From assembly GCA_012797505.1 (NCBI GenBank), contig JAAZOZ010000006.1, forward strand, positions 1 through 13,588: a stretch of DNA of 13,588 nt. The letters run 5' to 3'. This DNA is from Smithella sp. GTDB lineage: Bacteria > Desulfobacterota > Syntrophia > Syntrophales > Smithellaceae. Of this stretch, positions 1 through 6,683 are shown piece by piece. Numbering within the stretch: position 1 is the first letter of the stretch; each line of letters starts with the position of its first letter. The notes below the pieces were generated by a model, which was not told the DNA's origin, ran no database searches, and was given only the letters and a program-made list of their open reading frames with translations. Position numbers and translations under genes: made by a program.

Positions 1-307
1 CTTTCCACCCGTAGCCGACATGCTGATAGATGTTCGTGATCCGATTCTGATAGCGCTCCGTCAGATGGGGAAACCTTTTTTCTCCGGACAGGAGAGCCGC
101 GAAGTTTTCGACATCCAGCCCGGCGCAGAAGCTCTTGCCTTCGCCGGAAATCACCACGACCCGGACGCCGGGCTCCTTGGCCAGCCGGTTGATGGCATCG
201 GCCATGGCGTCGATCATGTCAAAGCTGAGCGCGTTGTATTTTTCGGGCCGGTTGAAACGGACATCCGCAATGTGGTCTGCGATGGAAATTTTTACCAGTT
301 CACCCAT
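1..307 (-). CDS. Crotonase / enoyl-CoA hydratase family protein (C-terminal part beyond window)
   Basis: The first 102 codons are visible and the gene runs off the left edge. The protein begins MGELVKISIADHIADVRFNR and continues through RPEKYNALS, a beta-strand VRVVVISGEGKSFCAGLDV, and a helix-rich stretch ending at YQHVGYGWK. The FNRPEKYNALS and FCAGLD segments are classic crotonase-fold elements; the CAGLD region supplies one backbone NH of the oxyanion hole that stabilises the thioester enolate. The family includes hydratases, isomerases, hydrolases and dehydratases acting on acyl-CoA. The second half, with the usual catalytic acids, is missing, so the exact reaction cannot be named. A strong Shine-Dalgarno (AAAGGAG) sits about 7 nt before the ATG at 307. 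It lies 16 nt after the molybdopterin oxidoreductase, so it is probably the third gene of the marR operon and works on a product or substrate of that enzyme (inference). Confidence 0.9.
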   Translation of the reverse strand, partial: MGELVKISIADHIADVRFNRPEKYNALSFDMIDAMADAINRLAKEPGVRVVVISGEGKSFCAGLDVENFAALLSGEKRFPHLTERYQNRITNIYQHVGYGWK

Positions 308-323
308 ATTGGCTCCTTTCAGT

Positions 324-2558
324 TTATATTGCCTCCACCCGGCACGGTACATACCGGTGAATCGGCGTGCCGAACTGGTCGCGGTGCGTGTTTTTGGTCA
401 GGCGGTTCACGTTGGCGCCGTATTTCACGCCATTGTAAATCATTCCGAATCCGTGAGGAATCACCACATGACCTTTGTGCGCGGTATCCGTGACTTCCAG
501 TTCGATCTCTTCCGTGCCGGCCTCCGTGATGACCCGCACCTGCTCTGTGTCTTTCAGATTCAAGGCGGCCGCGTCTTCCGGATGCATGACCAGCGTGCAG
601 GCGCGTTTGCCTTCATTCCAGGCGGGGTCGCGCATGAGCGTGTTGGCGTTTTTGTCGGTGTGGCGGCCCGCCATCAGGATGAGCGGAAAATCGGCAGGCA
701 GCCTGAGCGCCGCCTCTTCCCGCGCCGCTTCGACGGTGTTGAGTTCATCGATCAGCTCGGGAATGAACAGATGGATTCTGCCGTCTTCGGTTTTGACCTC
801 GGCAAAGTTGTTTTCCGGATCGATCTTTCCCGCCCAGATGCCTTCGGGATGATCGAGAATCTGCTGAAACAATTCTTCGCCCAGGCCGGGACCGGATGTG
901 AAGCCCGCGCGAACGGCATTCTTGTACAACGATTTGGGGGCGGCCAGCAGCATGCCCCAAAGCGCCGCAAGATGAACGGAGCCCAGGGATTTGCCCAGTG
1001 TCTTTCCCAGAATAAACGGCATGGCTTTCAGGGCTTTCGGCTCCGTCATCGCATATTCCATCAGCGCTTTGCCGAAGGTTGCGCGGTCGGCAAAGGCCGC
1101 TTGATAAAGGCTTTCGGGAATCGGCGGGATCAATCCCAGTTTGTCGGCAAGCCGCAGATGAACTTCACCGAGTTCCAGCGGCTCTCCCTCCGGTTCGAGA
1201 ATGGGACGCCGCATCTGGAAGTAGATTCCGGGATAGGTCATCGGGAAAAACGTGCCGTCCCAGGATTCGTAGCCGGTGCGCGAAGGCAGGACATAATGGG
1301 AAAGAGCGGCGGTTTCCGTCATGGCGACTTCTCCGGTCACCAGAAGGTCCAGGCGCTGAAATGCCTTTTCGTACGCCGTCGTGTCCGCATACGAGCGCAG
1401 CGGGTTGGATTGGGTAACGATCACGGCTCTCAGCCGTTCGGGATGATCCGACAGAATTTCTTCCGGCATGACATTGGGCGGAAAGGAACCGCAGACCGGA
1501 AAGGAATTGGTGGCCATGGTGCGCCAGATTTTGGAATCTCTTTCATCCGTATGCGGCCCGATGGGCATCAGGTGGCCGTTGATCACATTGCCCCCGGGAG
1601 AACAGAGCCTGCCGCAGATCGCCTGGAGAATCACGATCAGGTAGGAATTCAGAGCGCTGTGGCGTCCCATAAAAAGGCCCAGATCGTAGCGCAGCGACGA
1701 TTTGCGCGTCGCGTAAAGGCGGGTGACTTCACGGACCTGCTCGAAGTCCAGAGAGCAGGTCTTTACGGCGGCGCGAGCGTCGAAGTTTTCGAAACAGGAT
1801 TTCACCGAATCGAAGCCCGACGTATGGTCGGCCAGATACGCCTTGTTTTCCCAGCCTTCCTTCAGAATCAGGGAAATCATGGCTTTGAGCAGCAGGGCGT
1901 CCGTGCCGGGGCGGATGGGCAGATGGATGTCGGCGAGTTTTGCCGTTTCGGTTTTACGCGGATCGACCACGATCAGCATTTTGTCTTTGTCTTTGGACAG
2001 ACGCTGAAGCTTGCGCGGGGCCTGCGGAATCTGATGGCTCTGCATGCCGTTCCAGCCGAATATCAAAAGAACATCGGTGTTATCGACATCCGGCTGATCA
2101 TGCAGGTACTGCTTGCCGTGCGTTCGCCCGCAAACCCAGAAGGCGCCGGAAAATTCCTGCGCCAGCGCGCTGTACTGGTATTGAGAGCCCAGGCTCCGCA
2201 TCAGACGCACGCCGAAAGCCGCTTCAAAATGACAGCCCTGTCCGCCGCCGCCCATGTAGGCAAACGAGCGGGGGCCGTATTCGTCAATGATGCCCTTGAG
2301 CTTCGTTGCGATTTCATCGATGGCCTGGTCCCAGGAGATCCGCTCGAATTTGTCCCTGACTTTTTTGAGCGGATATTTCAGGCGGTCGGCGTTGTGCTGG
2401 TGATAGGCGACGTTCAGACCCTTGCGGCAGATATACCCTTCGCTTTTGGCGTTGGATTTGTCGCCTCGAACTTTGACGATGCGGTTGTTTTCCACTTCGA
2501 TTTCCAGACCGCAGTTCTGCGCGCAGAGGACACAGCCGGTTTTAAATATTTTTCCCAT
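324..2558 (-). CDS. Molybdopterin/[4Fe-4S] oxidoreductase, acetylene-hydratase-like (DMSO reductase superfamily)
   Basis: A 744-aa protein, full length for the family (Pelobacter acetylene hydratase is about 730 aa). The N-terminus carries a [4Fe-4S] motif C9-x2-C12-x3-C16-x27-C44. The likely Mo/W ligand is Cys143 in the segment FWVCGRTHGKQ. From memory, acetylene hydratase uses Cys9/12/16/46 for the cluster and Cys141 for tungsten, so the layout is nearly identical. The catalytic Asp13 of acetylene hydratase is Ala13 here, so acetylene hydration is unlikely. Later elements fit the bis-MGD fold: a GWNGMQSHQ region, VVDPRKTETA, a GNVINGH loop near residue 335, and a C-terminal domain starting about 625 (LILMAGRHTDKNANT). 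There is no Tat signal, so it is probably cytoplasmic. It follows marR by 43 nt and precedes the crotonase by 16 nt. The real substrate is unknown; the crotonase neighbour suggests an acyl-CoA or aromatic/unsaturated acid route (inference). Confidence 0.9.
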   Translation of the reverse strand: MGKIFKTGCVLCAQNCGLEIEVENNRIVKVRGDKSNAKSEGYICRKGLNVAYHQHNADRLKYPLKKVRDKFERISWDQAIDEIATKLKGIIDEYGPRSFAYMGGGGQGCHFEAAFGVRLMRSLGSQYQYSALAQEFSGAFWVCGRTHGKQYLHDQPDVDNTDVLLIFGWNGMQSHQIPQAPRKLQRLSKDKDKMLIVVDPRKTETAKLADIHLPIRPGTDALLLKAMISLILKEGWENKAYLADHTSGFDSVKSCFENFDARAAVKTCSLDFEQVREVTRLYATRKSSLRYDLGLFMGRHSALNSYLIVILQAICGRLCSPGGNVINGHLMPIGPHTDERDSKIWRTMATNSFPVCGSFPPNVMPEEILSDHPERLRAVIVTQSNPLRSYADTTAYEKAFQRLDLLVTGEVAMTETAALSHYVLPSRTGYESWDGTFFPMTYPGIYFQMRRPILEPEGEPLELGEVHLRLADKLGLIPPIPESLYQAAFADRATFGKALMEYAMTEPKALKAMPFILGKTLGKSLGSVHLAALWGMLLAAPKSLYKNAVRAGFTSGPGLGEELFQQILDHPEGIWAGKIDPENNFAEVKTEDGRIHLFIPELIDELNTVEAAREEAALRLPADFPLILMAGRHTDKNANTLMRDPAWNEGKRACTLVMHPEDAAALNLKDTEQVRVITEAGTEEIELEVTDTAHKGHVVIPHGFGMIYNGVKYGANVNRLTKNTHRDQFGTPIHRYVPCRVEAI

Positions 2559-2596
2559 GTTTGATCCTGTTCTCCGGCGGATTCACCGGGGCTTGC

Positions 2597-2626
2597 GCGT
2601 CTTAGGGGCGCGGGACGTTAAGACGC
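2597..2626 (-). other. Perfect 8-bp inverted repeat at the marR/oxidoreductase junction
   Basis: GCGTCTTA at 2597-2604 and TAAGACGC at 2619-2626 are exact reverse complements separated by 14 nt. The hairpin spans the last codons and the stop codon of marR. No T-tract follows on the minus strand, so it does not look like a classical terminator. It may be an mRNA processing or stability element that sets different expression of marR and the downstream enzyme genes (inference). Confidence 0.45.
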
Positions 2627-3027
2627 AGGGTTGAAATAATACTGTGAAGATCACGCTTTTGTTCTTCCGTCAGGACCTGCAGGAACTCGGCATTGGCTTC
2701 CACAATCACCCGGCTCGCTTCCCGGCCCATGGCCTTGCCTTTCGGGGTCAGATGGATATGGATGGACCGGCGGTCGTCTGGATTGCTTTTGCGTTCGAGA
2801 AATTCCGCGGCTTCCAGCCGATCCAGAATGCCCGTGAGCGTGGCGCTGTCGAGCTCCGTTCGTTTGCCCAGTTCCCTGGAGGTGATCTGGTCTTCTTCCG
2901 TCAGAAATCCCAAAACCATGGCCTGAACGGACGTGAGGTTGAGTTCCGAAACCTTCTGGGCGAGAAACCGGCTGGAGAGCTGATAGGTCTTGGCGAATTG
3001 AAAGAAGATGCAATCGTTTTTCTTCAT
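2602..3027 (-). CDS. MarR-family transcriptional regulator
   Basis: A 141-aa winged helix-turn-helix protein from the ATG at 3027 (MKKNDCIFFQFAKTYQLSSR). The HTH lies around SRELGKRTELDSATLTGILD, followed by the diagnostic wing DDRRSIHIHLTPKG (the D-x-R...LT signature of MarR proteins), then a C-terminal dimerisation helix. MarR proteins are dimeric repressors that usually release DNA on binding a phenolic, aromatic acid or acyl-CoA ligand. A longer reading from a TTG at 3069 is possible, but that codon lies inside the predicted -10 box and operator, so it cannot be in the mRNA; the ATG at 3027 is preferred although its Shine-Dalgarno is weak. It heads the operon with the oxidoreductase and crotonase and probably represses all three genes and itself. 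The ligand is likely the operon's substrate or its CoA ester (inference). Confidence 0.88.
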   Translation of the reverse strand: MKKNDCIFFQFAKTYQLSSRFLAQKVSELNLTSVQAMVLGFLTEEDQITSRELGKRTELDSATLTGILDRLEAAEFLERKSNPDDRRSIHIHLTPKGKAMGREASRVIVEANAEFLQVLTEEQKRDLHSIISTLRLNVPRP

Positions 3028-3056
3028 AGGATGCAAAATCCGTCTCGCAGGCAATT

Positions 3057-3072
3057 TACTTGTATGCAAGCA
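3057..3072. promoter_or_regulatory. Putative MarR operator overlapping the -10 box
   Basis: CTTGTATGCAAG at 3059-3070 is an imperfect palindrome (5 of 6 half-site positions pair) with one further matched pair at 3057/3072. The TTG(N)nCAA layout is typical of MarR-family operators. It overlaps the -10 hexamer and the expected start point of the marR promoter, the usual position for autorepression. Binding is predicted only from sequence and location. Confidence 0.55.
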
Positions 3073-3097
3073 TAATCGATCACAAAAATTCTGTCAA
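3069..3097 (-). promoter_or_regulatory. Sigma70-type promoter of the marR operon
   Basis: On the minus strand TTGACA (3097-3092) is followed by exactly 17 nt and TATGCT (3074-3069). The -35 is perfect and the -10 matches 4 of 6. Transcription should start near 3062, giving a 5' leader of about 35 nt before the marR ATG at 3027. Confidence 0.7.
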
Positions 3098-3098
3098 A

Positions 3099-3281
3099 TC
3101 ATTTTATGCGGGGGCTTGACAGGAGTCCCAGATGGGTGAGGGTGTCGCGGATGACCTGCGCGTCTTCGATGAATCTGATGATACGCATGATGCCTTGACA
3201 TTTTGGACAGACCAGGGGATCGACCTCGTATATTTTCTGAATCAGCCGCGCCCGGCCATTTCAGGGCGGAAAAGACTTTTT
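3099..3281 (-). pseudogene. Remnant of IS91-type transposase, C-terminal fragment, frameshifted
   Basis: Minus-strand translation of about 3099-3258 reads ARLIQKIYEVDPLVCPKCQG, then IMRIIRFIEDAQVIRDTLTHLGLL and a short unrelated tail to a stop at 3099. This is the familiar C-terminal block of IS91/IS801-type (Y2) transposases, with the CPKC zinc-ribbon half. Upstream the frame is closed by a TGA. The adjoining frame carries KVFSALKW, which would join on if about 4 nt near 3257-3262 were removed, so a small insertion seems to have broken the gene. The catalytic HUH/tyrosine regions are absent and the usual C-terminal tail is missing, so it cannot be active. Its end abuts the marR promoter, which suggests an old insertion or rearrangement at this spot. 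Confidence 0.6.
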
Positions 3282-3308
3282 GAGAGGCGTGTTTTTTCCC
3301 CTTGCAAT
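3280..3308 (+). promoter_or_regulatory. Possible promoter of ppa and the binding-protein gene
   Basis: TTGAGA (3280-3285), a 17-nt spacer and TGCAAT (3303-3308) resemble sigma70 -35 and -10 boxes (5/6 and 4/6 matches). The expected start is near 3315, leaving a short leader with a weak GAGG site before the ATG at 3337. Confidence 0.4.
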
Positions 3309-3336
3309 AATTCCAGTGAGGATTTAGCCTTCCGCC

Positions 3337-3981
3337 ATGAACAAAAATGATTCTTTTTCCCGCTGGCGGCCCCATCCATGGCATGGGCTTGAGGTGGGCC
3401 CCCATCCGCCGAACATTGTACATGCTTACATCGAGATCACCCCGTTTGACACGGTCAAGTACGAGGTGGACAAACTCTCCGGTTATCTCCGGGTGGACCG
3501 TCCGCAGCGCACATCGTCGCAGCCGCCAACGCTTTACGGGTTCATCCCCCGCACCTACTGCGGTGAAAAGCTGGGCAGACTTTCTCCCCGCTCCTCGGGC
3601 GGAGACGGCGACCCACTAGATATCTGTGTCATCAGCGAGCGTTCGGTGAACCACCCGGAGGTGATCCTGAACGCCCGCGTCGTGGGCGGCATTCAGATGA
3701 TCGACAACGGCCTTGCGGACGACAAGATCATCGGTATTCTGGCAAACGACACGGTCTGGGACAAGGTGGAAGACTTGCCCTGGGTGCCCCAAGTTCTTGT
3801 GGAACGCCTGAAGCACTACTTCAGCACCTACAAATTAATTCCGGGACAGGAAAAGTCCATTTGGATTGAAAACCTCTACGGCAGAGACCGCGCGCTGGAA
3901 GTCGTGAATGCCGCCATGGAGGATTATCTGGATCTGCTGGGGAAAAGCGTCGGACAACCCGGCCATAAGGAGCCGTTATGA
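3337..3981 (+). CDS. ppa: Inorganic pyrophosphatase, family I
   Basis: A 214-aa soluble pyrophosphatase that hydrolyses PPi to phosphate with Mg2+, pulling CoA-ligase, polymerase and other PPi-releasing reactions forward in the cytoplasm. Evidence: VKYEVDK (residues 40-46), the YGFIPRTYC strand, the metal-binding signature GDGDPLD with Asp90, Asp92 and Asp95, the MIDNGLADDKII segment with Asp123, Asp128 and Asp129, and a YFSTYK motif near 161-166. It is longer than the E. coli enzyme (about 176 aa) because of an N-terminal PHPWHGLEVGP extension like that of plant-type family I enzymes and an insertion around 77-88. Its stop overlaps the start of the binding-protein gene by 4 nt (ATGA), so the two are probably translationally coupled. 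A soluble PPase in a CoA-ester-degrading anaerobe would help drive acyl-CoA synthetases (inference). Confidence 0.93.
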   Translation: MNKNDSFSRWRPHPWHGLEVGPHPPNIVHAYIEITPFDTVKYEVDKLSGYLRVDRPQRTSSQPPTLYGFIPRTYCGEKLGRLSPRSSGGDGDPLDICVISERSVNHPEVILNARVVGGIQMIDNGLADDKIIGILANDTVWDKVEDLPWVPQVLVERLKHYFSTYKLIPGQEKSIWIENLYGRDRALEVVNAAMEDYLDLLGKSVGQPGHKEPL

Positions 3982-5030
3982 AAACAGCCCTCCAATTTAT
4001 CGTGTTGAGTTTTACTGCCCTGGTCTTTCTGTCGGGCAGCGGTGTGCAGTCAGCCCACGCATCAGAAGATCCCATAAGAGTTGCGGCCTTATTGGATTTA
4101 TCGGGACATTACAGCCAATTTGGTCTGGAAACCAAACAGGCGATGGAGCTGGGCTTATCGGAAACCAAAAAGATCGATGTTCGGTTTTTTGACACGAAAG
4201 GTGATTTAAAAACAGCAGAACAAAAATTGAACGAAGTCATCCAGCAGGGTGGTTATACCGTGGTGGTTACGCTGGCAAGCTGGATCAGCAACGGCCTTGC
4301 CGCAAAGATCAAATCAAACCATCTGTTGCAAATGGCGGTGGGCAGCGCCGTCTTTGATCATGCCGATCAGAAAAACTGTGTGAGGTTCACCGGTGACGTC
4401 GGCAGAGAAATTCAATACCTGACCAATTACTTGCAAAGCTACAACAAAGTTGCCGTCATGTATTTCAATAACGATTACGGCATTTCCTGGAACAATGCCT
4501 TAAAGTCGACATTGGGAAGCAAACTCGTCAAGTCTATCGCTTACACCGATACCGATGTGGATTTTACGCATCCGTTGAATGAAGTAAAGGCGGTTCATCC
4601 GGATGCGCTTGCTTTAATCAGCACAAGGGAAGCCGTTCAAATTGCCAAACAGGCATCCAAAATCCGGATTCAGTCCCGGATGTTTGGGACAAGGCCGACA
4701 TTAACCGCTCCATTGCTTGCTGAGCCAACGGCAAGGGGGTTAATGTTTTCCTATCCGGACCTTAATGAAACTCTCCCGATTTTCGCGTCTTTTAAGAGGA
4801 AATACGGATACAGAATGTCTGCTTTTGGCGCTGAAGGATACGATTTGATCAAGTCCCTGGATCGGTTTTGCCGTCATGGGAAGAAGAACAAAGTGCTTTT
4901 CGCGAATTATCAAAACAGAACGTATGATGGCGCTTTGGGGCGTATTACATTTAATGAAAATGCTCAGGCAGATTACGACTATACCATCTGTGTCCTCCAA
5001 AACGGAACCTGGGGAAAGATGAAGCGATAA
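3978..5030 (+). CDS. Periplasmic substrate-binding protein, branched-chain amino acid (LivJ/Peripla_BP_6) type
   Basis: A 350-aa exported protein. Residues 1-28 form a Sec signal peptide (charged start MKTALQ, a hydrophobic core, an AHA cleavage site before SEDP). The mature start IRVAALLDLSGHYSQFGLET matches the first beta-strand and ligand loop of type-1 periplasmic binding proteins, and KVAVMYFNNDYG (about 157-168) is the usual second-lobe strand and ligand loop. Such proteins capture amino acids, amides, aromatic acids or urea for ABC importers, or act as sensors. No permease or ATPase gene is present in the window, so it is an orphan binding protein here. An AAGGAG Shine-Dalgarno lies in the end of ppa. 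The gene is clearly AT-richer than ppa and the minus-strand genes around it, which may point to separate origin. The ligand cannot be read from the sequence. Confidence 0.85.
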   Translation: MKTALQFIVLSFTALVFLSGSGVQSAHASEDPIRVAALLDLSGHYSQFGLETKQAMELGLSETKKIDVRFFDTKGDLKTAEQKLNEVIQQGGYTVVVTLASWISNGLAAKIKSNHLLQMAVGSAVFDHADQKNCVRFTGDVGREIQYLTNYLQSYNKVAVMYFNNDYGISWNNALKSTLGSKLVKSIAYTDTDVDFTHPLNEVKAVHPDALALISTREAVQIAKQASKIRIQSRMFGTRPTLTAPLLAEPTARGLMFSYPDLNETLPIFASFKRKYGYRMSAFGAEGYDLIKSLDRFCRHGKKNKVLFANYQNRTYDGALGRITFNENAQADYDYTICVLQNGTWGKMKR

Positions 5031-5055
5031 CCTCTTCGACGTTCAGATCTCTTCG

Positions 5056-5072
5056 CCTTCACACGGGGAAGG
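5056..5072. other. Small hairpin between convergent genes
   Basis: CCTTC (5056-5060) pairs with GAAGG (5068-5072) around a 7-nt loop in the 52-bp gap between the binding-protein gene and the convergent lipoprotein gene. There is no clear T-tract on either strand, so it is at best a weak bidirectional terminator. Confidence 0.2.
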
Positions 5073-5082
5073 ACAGCGTTTG

Positions 5083-6597
5083 TCAATTCCCGTTTTCACC
5101 ACAATGGAACCGGATGTTTCTGATTCGGATGTGTCCGATGACGCTGCCCATGGGCAGGAGGGATATCCAGTCGGGGCCCTCCACCAGCTTGATATGGGTT
5201 GCGTCCACGGGAACCTGGTTGAAGGTCGCATCCACGGGAAGCCAGTCGTCCACAAAGCTTTCCGCCCACGCGTGATACAAAAACCCCATGCCTTCCATGT
5301 AGACAATGCCGCCGGCCAGCCGCGTGGGAATTCCCAGCGCCCGCGCCATGGCCGTGTAAAGCAGGGTGTGGGCCTGGCATTCTCCCTTCCGGTTGTGAAG
5401 GACCTCCAGCGCCGAGAAAGAATCCACCGGCTCATCCTTGATTTCATTCGCCACCCAGGAGGTTAACCGTTCGACTTTCCCGCGGGTCGTTTGCGCGCCT
5501 GCGACCGCTTTCCGGGCCGCCTCGAGAATTTCCGGATGATCGCTTTCGATGTGGTGGAAAGGGGCGAGGAAAAGGAAGCGATCTTTTGCGTTGAGCGCTT
5601 GACGGGGCGCATCCGGAACATCGGGGGCTATTTTGTGGATGCGGTAGATCCAAGCCGTCTCTTTGTCCTGCTGCTGCGGGGAAATATGCTGATGGGGGCT
5701 TTGCAGAGGAGAGAGGGTTTTTTCCGGGACCTCAACGATGGCCTCCAGAAAATCCGCTTTTCGGGGACAGGTGATGGGGGTGTCCGTCCGGATGAGGCTG
5801 AAGTCATAAATCAAATCCTTTTTGCCCATGCTTGCTTCGGCCAGAAAGCTCTTCGCGCCTCTTTCGCTTTCCTTGAACGTGATCAGTACGCCTCCCATGC
5901 CGCGCTCGAAGACCGTCTCTCCTTGCAGGTTGATCCAGCTTTCCGCGACGTGCCCCGACATTCGCGTTTCCAGTTTGAAGGAGGGCTCAATCCCGAGCCG
6001 ACGGCTTTCTTCAAAGGCAACGACCGACTGGGCTACATCCACGATCGACTGCGTCTGCGGATCATAGACCGGATAGGCATAATCGGCGCCGGTCTTCATT
6101 CCCCGGAGAACCGGATAAAGGTTGATTCCGCTCGAGGGATACAGTGGAGATGAAATCTTCGTTTCGGAGGTCTTGACCTCGTTCCCGGACCGTTGAACAA
6201 CCGAAAGGAGACCGTTGCGGATGCCGCCTTCGAGGGCCAGCGTTTTTTCGTCAATCGTCTGTTCATATCGGAAAGAGAGCAGAGAAAGATCGGGGGCCAC
6301 CCGGTCCTCGCCCCGAATGCTGACGCTCTTTCCCATTCCGAGAAAACGGATGCGCAGACTGGCTTCGGAAAACAGCGTATAAGACTGGCCGCCGGCTTCC
6401 GGTTCTATCTTCAGGCGGGCAAACCCCACTTTCTCGCCGTTGAAAACAAAGCCGTGCCAGAGCTCTCGGCCGGACAGCGCCTGCAGATCCCTGCGCGTGA
6501 AAGCATCGCCGGAGACGGGTGAAAAATATTGCGGGGCGCAGGACGTCAGAAGCGTCACAAGCAGAGCGGCCGGCAAAAAATATTTCAGCGAGTGCAT
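5083..6597 (-). CDS. Transglutaminase-like domain lipoprotein
   Basis: Read from the ATG at 6597 this is a 504-aa protein with a textbook lipoprotein signal: MHSLKYFLPAALLVTLLTSC, the lipobox LTSC giving lipidated Cys20. The frame is open to 6690, where an ATG overlaps the stop of the upstream gene, but that start puts 31 polar and mixed residues before the signal; neither start has a good Shine-Dalgarno. The N-terminal 330 residues are a beta-rich region of unknown function, then a Gln/Pro-rich linker (near SPHQHISPQQQ). The C-terminal domain is a transglutaminase/cysteine-protease-like core with Cys407 (GECQAHTLLY), His442 (YHAW) and Asp456 (PVDATF) as the expected triad. It should be membrane-anchored and face the periplasm. 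Bacterial members are often peptidases or amidases, so crosslinking should not be assumed. It is the last gene of the CrtI-like operon. Confidence 0.85.
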   Translation of the reverse strand: MHSLKYFLPAALLVTLLTSCAPQYFSPVSGDAFTRRDLQALSGRELWHGFVFNGEKVGFARLKIEPEAGGQSYTLFSEASLRIRFLGMGKSVSIRGEDRVAPDLSLLSFRYEQTIDEKTLALEGGIRNGLLSVVQRSGNEVKTSETKISSPLYPSSGINLYPVLRGMKTGADYAYPVYDPQTQSIVDVAQSVVAFEESRRLGIEPSFKLETRMSGHVAESWINLQGETVFERGMGGVLITFKESERGAKSFLAEASMGKKDLIYDFSLIRTDTPITCPRKADFLEAIVEVPEKTLSPLQSPHQHISPQQQDKETAWIYRIHKIAPDVPDAPRQALNAKDRFLFLAPFHHIESDHPEILEAARKAVAGAQTTRGKVERLTSWVANEIKDEPVDSFSALEVLHNRKGECQAHTLLYTAMARALGIPTRLAGGIVYMEGMGFLYHAWAESFVDDWLPVDATFNQVPVDATHIKLVEGPDWISLLPMGSVIGHIRIRNIRFHCGENGN

Positions 6598-6683
6598 GGA
6601 GGAAATGAAGAAAGTTTGCACGAGGCGAAGACATTTTTCCGGAGCTGATTTGATCAAAGGATGAAGATCCATCGCGGACACCA

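Noticed and set aside
135..2564. An 809-codon plus-strand frame opposite the molybdopterin oxidoreductase
   Set aside because: It mirrors the coding bias of the real gene on the other strand, its translation is rich in Arg, His and Gln with no family features, and the minus-strand protein has clear motifs.
3094..3423. A 109-codon minus-strand frame across the ppa start
   Set aside because: Its first part is antisense to ppa and the rest is the shifted frame of the transposase remnant, so it is not a gene by itself.
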